Source of the DNA: Bacillota bacterium
GTDB taxonomy: Bacteria; Bacillota; Clostridia; Christensenellales; Aristaeellaceae
Reading direction: 5' to 3'
NCBI GenBank assembly: GCA_023398575.1
Contig: JAEWSC010000096.1
Span: 1-64,000, forward strand
DNA length: 64,000 nucleotides
In this document: one piece after another, positions 8,444 to 16,500 of the stretch
How the letters are laid out: each line of letters begins with the position of its first letter
Position numbering within the stretch: the first letter of the stretch is position 1
Notes under the pieces: model-generated
The model's input: only the letters and a program-made list of their open reading frames with translations
The model's database searches: none
What the model was told of the DNA's origin: nothing
Program-made: the position numbers and the translations under genes

Positions 8444-9748
8444 GCGGAATTTGCAAAAAGCAATGGACGCGCGCCTATCGGGGCTGCGTTTGTCATCTGC
8501 GGCTGTAGAATATGTGCACAGGCATATGGAAGGGGAGAAAACCGTGAAAAGGAAGTTATCACTTGCACTCGTTCTGATCATCCTCTTGCTGGCAGCGGCT
8601 GGTGCGGCTATTGCACTGACAGGGACCGATTTGCTTAGTTACCTATTCTCAGGCAGTCAACAGGTGCCTTCCGAGCTATTAAGTGCTGTAAGCAGACCTG
8701 ATGCCATGATTGAGAACGCAGATATCAAGATAACGTTGAATGAATACCTGTACGACGGAGAAAAATTCTTTGTTCACTGGTCAATGGATAATCTAAGCGG
8801 CAAACAAATCATGGTCACCATGACGCCTTTCAAGGTAAAGGATAAACGGCTGCTGGTTGAATCTCATACCTTTATTCAAGCCTTCCGGCACGAGCTAGGG
8901 TATATACTGGGTGGCAATGTGGAAAAAGTTGAAATGCCGGTCATATGGACAATTATGCTACCTATGTAAGCCCACAGGAGGATTGCGACAAGCGCATGTA
9001 TCATGCCCTTACGAGAGGTGCAACGTTGGAAATCACCAGCAGTATTACTGTTTGGGAGGTCCTGAACACGCCTGTATTGATGGACCCTCAGAATTATGAC
9101 TATTTTTCAGACCCTGCAGTCAAACCAGGCTTCAGCGGCTTGCCAACAGACAAATACGGCAGATGCAATCTCAGTTTTGTAACCCTCCCAGACAGGAACC
9201 CCAATGATGTATACGTCTCGGAAGAAAAAGCAAAGATTTATGAGAAGAATGGCTGGGCCAAGCGCCTATCCACACTGCCTGTCACGTTTACCGTCACGCT
9301 GGACACAAAAGTTATCCAGCAGTCAAAACCTAAGCAAACCAAGCAAGAAACAGATGACTATACCCTTAACATTACCCGTATGATCTATTTGCAAACAGGC
9401 GGATCATTGGCTCTGCACTTTGACCCCAAGCCACACAATCCGGCTTTGTCGGAAAGCAACAGACAGGCTTATGATTTTGCTGTGCTGGATGAGCGCAGCG
9501 GTAAGCCTTTACGTGACAGTGGCAGCCAAATAGAAACATATCAAAACAGCGGTAATATCAATTTCTCTTTTAATCTCAAGCCTGCAAGCGAAGGACTGCC
9601 AAAAGCCATACTGATCATACCCGGGATATACAGCCCTAAGCGTGATCCATCTTCCGAAAGCTATGATCCCAATTTGCCAAAAGATCCGTATTTTTACGAC
9701 AGCTTTGAAAGCCAGCCAGAAAAAGCCTGGCGGGTCGAACTGGAATAA
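8436..9748 (+). pseudogene. Frameshifted single-pass membrane regulator of the sigma factor (DUF4179-like, cassette 1)
   Basis: The first frame (8436-8969) encodes a short cytosolic N-terminus, a membrane helix (residues 41-61) and an ectodomain with NEYLYDGEKFFVHW and SGKQIMVTM. It stops at TAA 8967-8969. The rest continues in another frame from about 8938 to 9748. Both parts align in order with the intact paralogue at 10412: ILGGNVEKVEMP in the first frame matches ILGGEVEDIALP, and LEITSSITVWEVL in the second matches LEITSSLSVWELL. One missing base near 8935-8945 explains the break. It is a recent pseudogene, an assembly error or, less likely, a programmed shift; no slippery heptamer is obvious. 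The start at 8436 has GGAGGG upstream. Confidence 0.85.
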
Positions 9749-9751
9749 ACG

Positions 9752-9783
9752 AAAGGGGAGGCGCGCAAAGCAGCCTCCTTTTT
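9752..9783 (+). terminator. Intrinsic terminator ending ECF cassette 1
   Basis: AAAGGGGAGGC (9752-9762) pairs with GCCTCCTTTTT (9773-9783), including two G-U pairs, with a ten-base loop and a closing T run. It separates the two tandem sigma cassettes. Confidence 0.8.
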
Positions 9784-9935
9784 CATATCCACTTTTTATC
9801 GGCAACTTGACCGTTCAATTTACAAAAATGTACTCCGACTCGCTAACCATTTGTACACGAAATCCGTATAATAGACGAAGAAACAAAGCGCGCAGATTTC
9901 TTTCAAAAGCATGCCACAACGCAATCGGAGGTCCA

Positions 9936-10424
9936 ATGATATCCGGTGAGATGTTTACAAGCGAGACAACAGCCCTGACAACCACGTTGTACAGGCTCTG
10001 CATGAGCATTCTGCATAGCGAGCAGGATGCCCAGGATGCCGTACAGCAAGGGTTGTGCAAGGCATGGGCGGTAAGGGAACGGATACGACCTGATAGTTTC
10101 CGGCCTTACCTAACCCGTGTGATCATTAACGAATGCCGCAACATCCAAAGGCACCGGCAGCGTGCGACACCTGTGGAAGCGGTGATGAAAACAGGCGAAG
10201 CCTATATTCCCGAGGACGTGGGATTGAAGGCCGCCATCGACGCCCTGCCTGAAACGCTTCGGACGCCCTTGCTTTTGCACTACATGGAAAACTATTCGGA
10301 ACGGGAAATTGCAAGGTCGCTGAATATCTCTCTGATGGCGGTCAAAAACCGCTTGTTCCGTGCACGTCAAAAAATTAAAATAGCCCTAAAGGATAAGGAG
10401 GTAGGCGCAGCATGGGAAAACTGA
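9936..10424 (+). CDS. ECF-type RNA polymerase sigma factor (cassette 2)
   Basis: 162 residues. Region 2 contains SEQDAQDAVQQGLCKAW, and region 4 contains ALPETLRTPLLLHYMENYSEREIA then SLMAVKNRLFRARQKI. I start it at the ATG at 9936, preceded by CGGAGG; a longer open frame upstream crosses the preceding terminator. A TATAAT lies at 9867-9872 but without a convincing -35, so it may use another sigma factor or itself. It overlaps the downstream membrane-protein gene by 13 bases. It is divergent in sequence from the cassette 1 sigma even though the partner proteins are clearly paralogous. Confidence 0.9.
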   Translation: MISGEMFTSETTALTTTLYRLCMSILHSEQDAQDAVQQGLCKAWAVRERIRPDSFRPYLTRVIINECRNIQRHRQRATPVEAVMKTGEAYIPEDVGLKAAIDALPETLRTPLLLHYMENYSEREIARSLNISLMAVKNRLFRARQKIKIALKDKEVGAAWEN

Positions 10425-11740
10425 ACCTGACCGCACAAGAGCTACAAGCGCTCTACCCGCCCACGTCCCGGGCCTTTGAAAACACTGTTCAAAACACATT
10501 ACATAGTCTTGCCAAGGGAAAGGAACAGCCTGTCATGAAGAAAAAGATATCCGCCGCGCTGATTGTAATGCTGGCGTTAATTATACTCACCATAAGTGCT
10601 GCCATTGCACTAACCAGTTCAAATTTACTAACGTTTTTGTTCGGGCAAGAACAGCCGCCCAAAGAGGTAAAGGATATCCTAATCAAACCCGAAGCAACCA
10701 TAACGTCTCCGGACATTAATGTCACGCTGAACGAATACCTATATGACGGAGAAAAGCTATACTTGTACTGGACAGTCACCAATCAATCAGGCAAGCAGCT
10801 CATGGTGACCATGGACCCAATCATAATAAATGGCAGGAAGGTCAATGTGGAACGGGATAAGCCATTCCAGTGTGAGTATGGGGAGTTTGGCCAGATATTG
10901 GGCGGTGAAGTGGAAGACATAGCACTGCCTGAAAGCATTAGCTTTGCTAACATTTATATTAACCCTGATGCGTATATGCCGGGATACTACACCTTCAAAA
11001 GCGGAGAAAAATTGGAAATTACAAGCAGTCTTTCTGTTTGGGAGCTATTAAGCCCGCCCGAACTCGACTATGATAGCAATCATCAAATCAAAGATGAATA
11101 CTTGGATATGCCAAGCATTAAGGGCATGCCTACGTTCCAGAATGGAACATGCGGCCTGGGCTGGCTACTGTACCTAGACCACAGCATGGATGTATATAAC
11201 GCAGTGAAAAATCAACGCATGTATGAAGAGAACAACTGGGCCAAAATGCTTTATACCCAGCCTGTGCAGGTTACCATCACGCTGGGTAACAGTTCCCTAA
11301 TGAAGACAAAGCCCACAGAAACCATCTTTGCAACAGACGATTATTTAATGGATATTCAGCGAATGATCTATATGTCGACAGGTGGAACACTTTTACTACG
11401 CGTTTGGCCAAAGCCCCAAAGCATAAAGGCAAAAGCGTTCCTGGAGATGGGAAATGAATTCGTAGTACTCGATGCGGACAGCAAAGAAGTGATCAGCAGC
11501 TACACATCACTTACACAAGTGTCAACGATGCAAACCGGTGTAAAGTACACGATTATCCTCAAGCCGGTTTCAGGCAGCATGCCAAGTGCCCTTCTCATCG
11601 TGCCGGGGCTAGTAAATCCTGCCTGGAACCAGGACCCCGGCAATATCTACCCCAATGCTTCCGCCCCTAATAACAATGACAGTTATTATTCGTTTGTAAT
11701 GGAAGATGCCGTGCGGGTGGAACTAATGGAGCAGCCCTAA
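10412..11740 (+). CDS. Single-pass membrane regulator of the sigma factor (DUF4179-like, cassette 2)
   Basis: 442 residues, intact. There is a short cytosolic region (1-45), one membrane helix (46-67), then an extracellular region of about 370 residues. The first ectodomain part contains VTLNEYLYDGEKLYLYW and SGKQLMVTMDP, resembling DUF4179 domains found behind ECF sigma genes in Firmicutes. The remainder is beta-rich with no family I recognise. By position it should be an anti-sigma factor or a membrane-bound sensor. No zinc-binding HxxxCxxC anti-sigma motif is visible in the cytosolic part, so inhibition of the sigma factor is not shown by the sequence. It aligns along its whole length with the broken gene in cassette 1. 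Confidence 0.8.
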   Translation: MGKLNLTAQELQALYPPTSRAFENTVQNTLHSLAKGKEQPVMKKKISAALIVMLALIILTISAAIALTSSNLLTFLFGQEQPPKEVKDILIKPEATITSPDINVTLNEYLYDGEKLYLYWTVTNQSGKQLMVTMDPIIINGRKVNVERDKPFQCEYGEFGQILGGEVEDIALPESISFANIYINPDAYMPGYYTFKSGEKLEITSSLSVWELLSPPELDYDSNHQIKDEYLDMPSIKGMPTFQNGTCGLGWLLYLDHSMDVYNAVKNQRMYEENNWAKMLYTQPVQVTITLGNSSLMKTKPTETIFATDDYLMDIQRMIYMSTGGTLLLRVWPKPQSIKAKAFLEMGNEFVVLDADSKEVISSYTSLTQVSTMQTGVKYTIILKPVSGSMPSALLIVPGLVNPAWNQDPGNIYPNASAPNNNDSYYSFVMEDAVRVELMEQP

Positions 11741-11781
11741 AGCGCAAAATTAAAATCTGTGCAATGCTGCCATCACATGAT

Positions 11782-11822
11782 AAAGCGTCTGTGCCGAAGC
11801 AAAATTCGGCACAGACGCTTTT
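11782..11822. terminator. Strong intrinsic terminator
   Basis: A 17-base perfect stem (11782-11798 with 11805-11821) and a six-base loop, flanked by AAA and TTTT. It lies between ECF cassette 2 and the convergent holin gene. Confidence 0.9.
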
Positions 11823-11839
11823 CTCTTTTGACGTATATC

Positions 11840-12034
11840 TTAAAAATGCTCCGCATCCGTGGGGTTATTGAGCACGCCGAAGGCCACCAGCAGGGCTAAA
11901 ACGGCGTCTATCATGTGCTGCAGGGGTTCCTTTTCGATGCCAAGAGCCTCATACAGGCCTAGGTTGCCCAGCAGGGTCAACATGGTAGCGAGGATGGATG
12001 CCCACACTACCTTAGATTTCCATCTGCTCTGCAC
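11840..12034 (-). CDS. Small phage-type holin (phi LC3-like)
   Basis: 64 residues with two hydrophobic helices (about 8-26 and 41-55) separated by an amphipathic stretch. It ends in GVLNNPTDAEHF, matching the GIVNDPTT-type ending of phi LC3 family holins. I start it at the GTG at 12034 because AAGGAAGGGAG lies about nine bases upstream; the longer open frame to 12223 has no start support. Family members form membrane holes for lysin export. No endolysin or other phage gene adjoins it, so it may be a domesticated holin used in sporulation or cell death, or a prophage leftover. Confidence 0.7.
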   Translation of the reverse strand: MQSRWKSKVVWASILATMLTLLGNLGLYEALGIEKEPLQHMIDAVLALLVAFGVLNNPTDAEHF

Positions 12035-12302
12035 GATGAGAGTCTCCCTTCCTTTTGTACTGATGCATGTCTGACGTAATAAATGCTGCGGAGATTTCCC
12101 CGCCCTACATACTATTCCGCCATCAGGAAAAGGAGAATGATTTTTATGAATCAATTGCAGACGGCTTTGTGCACTGCTGTCTTGCCTAATAATCCGTGCA
12201 TGCCACTGATCCATTTTACACACATCTCTCGCCTTTTCTTCTGTAGCTGTCCATGCTATAATGCATATAATGAAAAATATGGATACAAGTGAGGATAAGT
12301 AA

Positions 12303-13940
12303 ATGGCACGCAGAGCAAATATAGTCCGCGTTAATGAAGATGTCTATTTGATCGACGACGCAGGCGAATCCACCTGCTACCTTGTCACAGGAAGGGATCG
12401 GGCACTGCTCATTGACACCGCAAATGGCATGGAAAATTTGCGGGATATCGTAGAAGAACTGACCAAGTTGCCCATTACCGTAGTAAACACCCATGGCCAT
12501 GGCGACCATGTTTTCGGTAACATCTACTTTGAAGAAGCGTATTTGCATCCCGCAGACTTTGAGCTGCATGATTCCAGCTTCGCTTTTCCACCAGCGGCCG
12601 AAGAGCTAAAAAAGCTGGGTCTGAAACCCGCAAAGCTCCTGCCTCTTGCCGAGGATGCGGTATTTGACCTGGGTGGCATTACGCTGGAAGTAGTTCCGGT
12701 CAAGGGCCATACCCCCGGCTGCGTAACGCTGTTATGCCGCAAGCACAGAATTCTGTTTTCCGGTGATGCGGTGATCGCGCATCTGTGGATGCAGTTGGAT
12801 CACTCCCTTCCCCTTTCCATACTAAAGCAATCGCTGGAAGCGCTTTTGAATAACCATGGCGATGCTTTTGATGTCATTTGCACCGGTCACAGCAAGGGGC
12901 CGGAAGATAAAACACTGGCAGAAGAATTGCTCAAAGGCGCAAATGAGCTGCTGGCGGGTGCATGTGAAAAAGATGTAGACTATCCCTGGTTTGGCCGCAC
13001 GGATATGGCTCATCCTGTGAACGCAGAGGGTACTCACAAAATCGTCTACAACAAAACGAATCTAGACATTGAACGAGGCATAAGGCCTCCCTATCCGCCT
13101 ATCCTGCATGTGAAAAACAATCCTTCCCTTGCGGGCATGGCCGATACTCGGCAGAATATCGTCTTTTCTACCGCCACTGGACAGCCCCTTTCCCTTGCAC
13201 TCATTTCCCCTTGGGGCATAAAAGAAAAGACAGAGCCAGTTCCCCTGGTGGTGTTTGTGCAGGGCAGCGCGTGGACCTGCCCAGACCTTGGCTATGAAAT
13301 GGGACAGATGGCTTACTATGCCCAGCATGGCATCGCCGTAGCCATGGTCACCCACCGCAACTGCCTGGAAGGCCACCCCTTCCCCGCCTTTTTGCAGGAT
13401 GTAAAAACGGCTATCCGCTTTCTGAAAAGCCATGCAAAAGAATACAACATCGATAAAGAGCGCATTGGCATTTGGGGCACTTCCTCCGGCGGCAACACTG
13501 CACTGCTTGTAGGCCTCACATGCGACGACCCCGCCTACAAAACAGAGGAATGCATAGAAGAATCCGACGCGGTCAAGGCTGTGGTAGAATGCTTTGGTCC
13601 AACAGACCTAAACCGAATGCTTGGCGGCGATGTGCCCGATGGCCCCCATGGCGATATCTTCCGTGCACTGGTCGGTACAAACGATGTGAAGCAGGTCTTT
13701 CACGACATGAGCCCAGTGAACCATGTGAAAGCCGGCCCCGACTATCCGCCCTTCCTTATGCTCAGCGGCAGCGCCGATCCGCTGGTGCCCTTTGACCAAT
13801 TAGAAATCATGTACCGCAAATTGCATGACCACGGCGCGGATGTGCAGGCCGTGTGCGTGGACGGCGCGCCTCATGAGGACAGCTTCTGGAGCCGGGAAGT
13901 GTATGATTTGATCCTTACATTTGTAAAAGAGAAGCTATAA
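12303..13940 (+). CDS. Fusion of a metallo-beta-lactamase hydrolase and an alpha/beta hydrolase
   Basis: 545 residues with two catalytic domains. Residues 1-220 form an MBL fold: T-H64-G-H66-G-D68-H69 is the HxHxDH metal motif, followed by GHTPGC, FSGDA and CTGHSKGP. Residues about 280-545 form an esterase/lipase-type alpha/beta hydrolase with the nucleophile S394 in GTSSGG, an acid in SGSADPLVPFDQ and a histidine in APHEDSF. The join carries no stop or frame change. Cytosolic, with no signal peptide. A GAGGA ribosome site precedes the ATG and a terminator follows. The substrates are unknown; sequential hydrolysis of one substrate, such as a lactone and an ester, would be a reasonable guess only. 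Confidence 0.88.
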   Translation: MARRANIVRVNEDVYLIDDAGESTCYLVTGRDRALLIDTANGMENLRDIVEELTKLPITVVNTHGHGDHVFGNIYFEEAYLHPADFELHDSSFAFPPAAEELKKLGLKPAKLLPLAEDAVFDLGGITLEVVPVKGHTPGCVTLLCRKHRILFSGDAVIAHLWMQLDHSLPLSILKQSLEALLNNHGDAFDVICTGHSKGPEDKTLAEELLKGANELLAGACEKDVDYPWFGRTDMAHPVNAEGTHKIVYNKTNLDIERGIRPPYPPILHVKNNPSLAGMADTRQNIVFSTATGQPLSLALISPWGIKEKTEPVPLVVFVQGSAWTCPDLGYEMGQMAYYAQHGIAVAMVTHRNCLEGHPFPAFLQDVKTAIRFLKSHAKEYNIDKERIGIWGTSSGGNTALLVGLTCDDPAYKTEECIEESDAVKAVVECFGPTDLNRMLGGDVPDGPHGDIFRALVGTNDVKQVFHDMSPVNHVKAGPDYPPFLMLSGSADPLVPFDQLEIMYRKLHDHGADVQAVCVDGAPHEDSFWSREVYDLILTFVKEKL

Positions 13941-13963
13941 TTATTTTTAGGTGGCATAAAAAC

Positions 13964-13998
13964 GGGCGGCCACACCCACGATTGGGTTGGCCGCCCTT
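13964..13998. terminator. Intrinsic terminator between convergent genes
   Basis: GGGCGGCCA (13964-13972) pairs with TGGCCGCCC (13988-13996), extended inward by ACCCA/TGGGT with one bulged base. It lies between the fused hydrolase and the VOC gene. Confidence 0.8.
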
Positions 13999-14014
13999 GT
14001 GATACATATGCAGG

Positions 14015-14374
14015 CTATTTTTCCTCAACAAACTGAATGCGGATACCGCTGGGATCTCTTACAAAAAAGAAGCTGACATGGGGATTGGGCGAAAAAGGGC
14101 CTTCCACCGCCAGGCCACGTTCTCTGACAAAGCGCAGCTTTTCGCTAAGGTATGGCTCTTCAAAGCCGATAGAGATTTCCCGGCCATAGCTAGGCTCTGA
14201 ATCACCGGGACTAGTAATCAGCTCCAGCTTTGTTTCGCCGTCGCCCAAAAAGGCAAATTCAGCCCCGTCCGGCGTTTGAAACCGCCTATTCACCCTCAGG
14301 CCTACGATCTCCTGATAAAACCGCAAAGAGGCGTCCATGTTCTTGACTAGCAGGGTCGTCCACAAAAACTTCAT
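14015..14374 (-). CDS. VOC superfamily protein (glyoxalase/dioxygenase fold)
   Basis: 119 residues. It opens with LWTTLLVKNMDASLRFYQEIVGLRV, a classical vicinal-oxygen-chelate start, and ends with FFFVRDPSGIRIQFVEEK, where the final glutamates are typical metal ligands. The start at 14374 is chosen for AAGGAG nine bases upstream. The family includes glyoxalase I, fosfomycin resistance proteins and dioxygenases, and nothing here separates these. It is monocistronic, facing a terminator shared with the fused hydrolase. Confidence 0.8.
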   Translation of the reverse strand: MKFLWTTLLVKNMDASLRFYQEIVGLRVNRRFQTPDGAEFAFLGDGETKLELITSPGDSEPSYGREISIGFEEPYLSEKLRFVRERGLAVEGPFSPNPHVSFFFVRDPSGIRIQFVEEK

Positions 14375-14560
14375 AGATTCTGCTCCTTGACGCAAATAGA
14401 ATGTTCAACCGAATCATTAACGGCGCATATCCTTTCCAACATGACACGCCGCCATACCGTATGGCTCCATCCGTAAATCATTCCGTTACTTGTTCTACAT
14501 TTTTCTCCAATTTCCTTTCTGTGGTGACTTTATGAAGTAATCATTGTCCAGCCATTCCCG

Positions 14561-14574
14561 ATAGTATATACTAT
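14561..14574. repeat. 14-base perfect palindrome
   Basis: ATAGTATATACTAT is fully self-complementary. It lies in the 635-base non-coding stretch between the VOC and XRE genes, about 50 bases before the GGDEF/EAL remnant. It could be an operator, but nothing ties it to a gene. Confidence 0.3.
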
Positions 14575-14623
14575 ATACAGATTGCATCGTCACTTTCACG
14601 CTTTTGCATTTAGGCAGCTTGCA

Positions 14624-14825
14624 ACGATCAAGCACCCTGATGATATTCTAGGGTAGCTGGGTGGCGATGAGTTTGCAGCGTTGCTCTGTCACCTAAGGAA
14701 ACCACAGACGAATAAACAGGTTCATTGCCGAAGGCGTGGAAAGTGAAATGCAGCTGTCTCTTTTAAAGGCCTTTGATTTCACAAGCATGCACAGGTATTT
14801 GGGGGGGGGGAGCCCGGCACACTGA
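14624..14825 (+). pseudogene. Decayed remnant of a GGDEF-EAL cyclic-di-GMP protein
   Basis: Two short conserved pieces sit close together in different frames. At 14657-14686 the frame reads LGGDEFAALL, the GGDEF active-site loop, with an in-frame TAG just before it. From 14724 another frame reads IAEGVESEMQLSLLKAF and then YLGGG, matching the last conserved block of EAL domains (AEGVET..QL..L...GYLF.RP). It ends at TGA 14823-14825. About 350 residues normally separate these motifs, so most of the gene has been deleted. A run of ten G bases (14801-14810) lies inside the second piece. No product is expected. Confidence 0.75.
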
Positions 14826-15009
14826 AAAAATATCTGAATGCGCATAAACTCCATGTGCACTGACGTTTTGTCGCAAATGCAACGCTGTTCAATCACTTAA
14901 CGCTGCCGGATTCTCATTTTCTACCCAAACTCTACCTATAGTGGGTGTAAGGCGGCAGCATATCAGCAGTATAATGGCTTTGAAAATAATCATTGAAGAA
15001 GGAATTTTT

Positions 15010-15486
15010 ATGGATCAAGCAAAAACCGGGCAGTTTATTGCTGCCCTGCGCAAGGAAAAGGGGCTCACACAGGCAGAGTTGGCCGTCAAGCTGAATGTAA
15101 CTGACAAGTCCGTATCCAAATGGGAATGCGGCCGATGCATGCCGGATGCATCTCTTACGCGGCCCCTATGCGAACTGCTGGGCATCAGCGTTGGCGAGCT
15201 GTTTGCGGGAGAAAGATTAAAGGATGGAGGCGAAACGCGGGTGGCAGAGGAAAGTCTGCTGGAAATTGTACGGCTGTATGAAAAGGTCAAATCCTACAAG
15301 CATGTGCTGTTTGGCGTGTTCTTGATATTTATCGGTATGATGCTGCCTACGAAGTCCGCCTCCCAAGATGCATCCGATTTTATCAAATTTTTGGACGGTA
15401 TGTTTTTGGGTCTGTCGGCTGGCGTAAAGATATTGGGCATTCTTTGGACGCTATACGGTTTTTCCAAGGCATCGGAGAAGAAGTGA
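15010..15486 (+). CDS. XRE-family regulator with C-terminal membrane helices
   Basis: 158 residues. Residues 7-62 are a Cro/CI helix-turn-helix: FIAALRKEKGLTQAELAVKL then VTDKSVSKWECGRCMPD. A charged linker is followed by two hydrophobic segments near residues 98-115 and 130-150, so the regulator is probably membrane-tethered. The start at 15010 follows GAAGAAGGAA. It is convergent with the opp operon, and both genes end at the long hairpin. Targets are unknown; many such clostridial proteins control only neighbouring genes. Confidence 0.85.
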   Translation: MDQAKTGQFIAALRKEKGLTQAELAVKLNVTDKSVSKWECGRCMPDASLTRPLCELLGISVGELFAGERLKDGGETRVAEESLLEIVRLYEKVKSYKHVLFGVFLIFIGMMLPTKSASQDASDFIKFLDGMFLGLSAGVKILGILWTLYGFSKASEKK

Positions 15487-15493
15487 TACTGCG

Positions 15494-15548
15494 CTGTAAT
15501 ATAAGCCAAGAACCGCTGAAAATCAGCGGTTCTTGGCTTATATTACAG
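15494..15548. terminator. 26-base perfect inverted repeat, bidirectional terminator
   Basis: Bases 15494-15519 and 15523-15548 are exactly complementary, with an AAA loop. The core is GC-rich and the lower stem AT-rich, so both strands give a T-rich descending arm. The oppF stop codon (15538-15540) lies inside the right arm. Confidence 0.8.
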
Positions 15549-16500
15549 GATAATGGCATGCCACTCGATGATTTTCTTCTCCCTGAAACACGGGGTCCTG
15601 CAAAGCGCAGATTTCCTGGGCTCTTGGACACCGGGTGCGGAAACGGCAGCCGCTGGGGGGATTTAAGGGGCTTGGTATTTCTCCCGTTAACAATTGTCGT
15701 TCCTCTTCCCGCCGCGTGGGATCAGGCAGCGGAATGGAGGCCAACAGATACTGTGTATAAGGATGCCGGGGATTACGATATATTTCTTCCACATCCCCGA
15801 TTTCGCAAATCTTGCCCAGGAACATCACGCATACACGATCAGCAATGAATCGGACCACACTCAAATCATGAGAAATAAACAGATAGGTTAGCCTAAATTC
15901 CTTTTGCAAGTCGTGCAGAAGGTTCAATATCTGCGCCTGTATGGAAACATCCAGTGCGGAAACCGGCTCGTCACACACGATCATTTCCGGATTCAAAGCC
16001 AGCGCCCTGGCAATACCGATTCGCTGGCGCTGTCCGCCGGAAAACTGGTGAGGATACCGGCTGAAAAATTCCGGTCGAATGCCTACACGCTCCATTAGGC
16101 GGCGTACCAAATCCTGCCGCTCTGCCCGCGTGCTGCCCACATGATGGGTTTTTAGCGGCTCCTCGATAATATCCCCTAGTGTCATCCGGGGGTTCAGCGA
16201 AGCATACGGGTCCTGGAAGATAATCTGCATCCTGCGCCGGTAAGCATGCATCTCCCGCCGGCCTAGAGATGCGATATTCTGCCCGTCAAACAGAACTTCT
16301 CCCTGAGTCGGTGTCAAAAGACGCATGAGCAGCCTGCCCAGGGTGCTTTTGCCGCATCCCGACTCTCCAACAAGACCTAAGGTTTCACCTTTTTTCACCT
16401 GAAGATTGACATCTGATACTGCTTTAACGGTGCCGCCGCGCACCGGAAAGGTCATGGAAAGGTGCCGGGCTTCCAACAACAAATCCGCCTGCCCGCTCAT
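15538..16500 (-). CDS. oppF: Oligopeptide/dipeptide ABC transporter ATP-binding protein
   Basis: 320 residues. Walker A is GESGCGKST with K51, the signature is FSGGQRQRIGIARAL, and Walker B is IVCDEPVSALDVS. The OppF-type C-terminal extension has the cysteine cluster CRFRTRCPRAQEIC. It energises peptide uptake together with OppD. Its start overlaps the end of the OppD gene by four bases, indicating translational coupling. It is the last gene of the five-gene operon and ends within the 26-base hairpin. Peptide versus nickel or other substrate cannot be decided from the ATPase. Confidence 0.93.
   Translation of the reverse strand: MSGQADLLLEARHLSMTFPVRGGTVKAVSDVNLQVKKGETLGLVGESGCGKSTLGRLLMRLLTPTQGEVLFDGQNIASLGRREMHAYRRRMQIIFQDPYASLNPRMTLGDIIEEPLKTHHVGSTRAERQDLVRRLMERVGIRPEFFSRYPHQFSGGQRQRIGIARALALNPEMIVCDEPVSALDVSIQAQILNLLHDLQKEFRLTYLFISHDLSVVRFIADRVCVMFLGKICEIGDVEEIYRNPRHPYTQYLLASIPLPDPTRREEERQLLTGEIPSPLNPPSGCRFRTRCPRAQEICALQDPVFQGEENHRVACHYPVI

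Noticed and set aside
8930..8969. Programmed frameshift in the cassette 1 regulator
   Set aside because: No slippery heptamer or clear downstream pseudoknot is visible, and the paralogue is decoded without a shift, so mutation or sequencing error is more likely.
12146..12292. A 48-codon frame with AAAAGGAG upstream of the ATG
   Set aside because: It has a fair ribosome site, but the peptide has no recognisable pattern and the frame lies opposite the holin leader; not enough support to call a gene.
14941..15009. A longer start for the XRE regulator
   Set aside because: The extra 23 residues precede the GAAGAAGGAA ribosome site and include an isolated TATAAT; ATG 15010 fits the family start.
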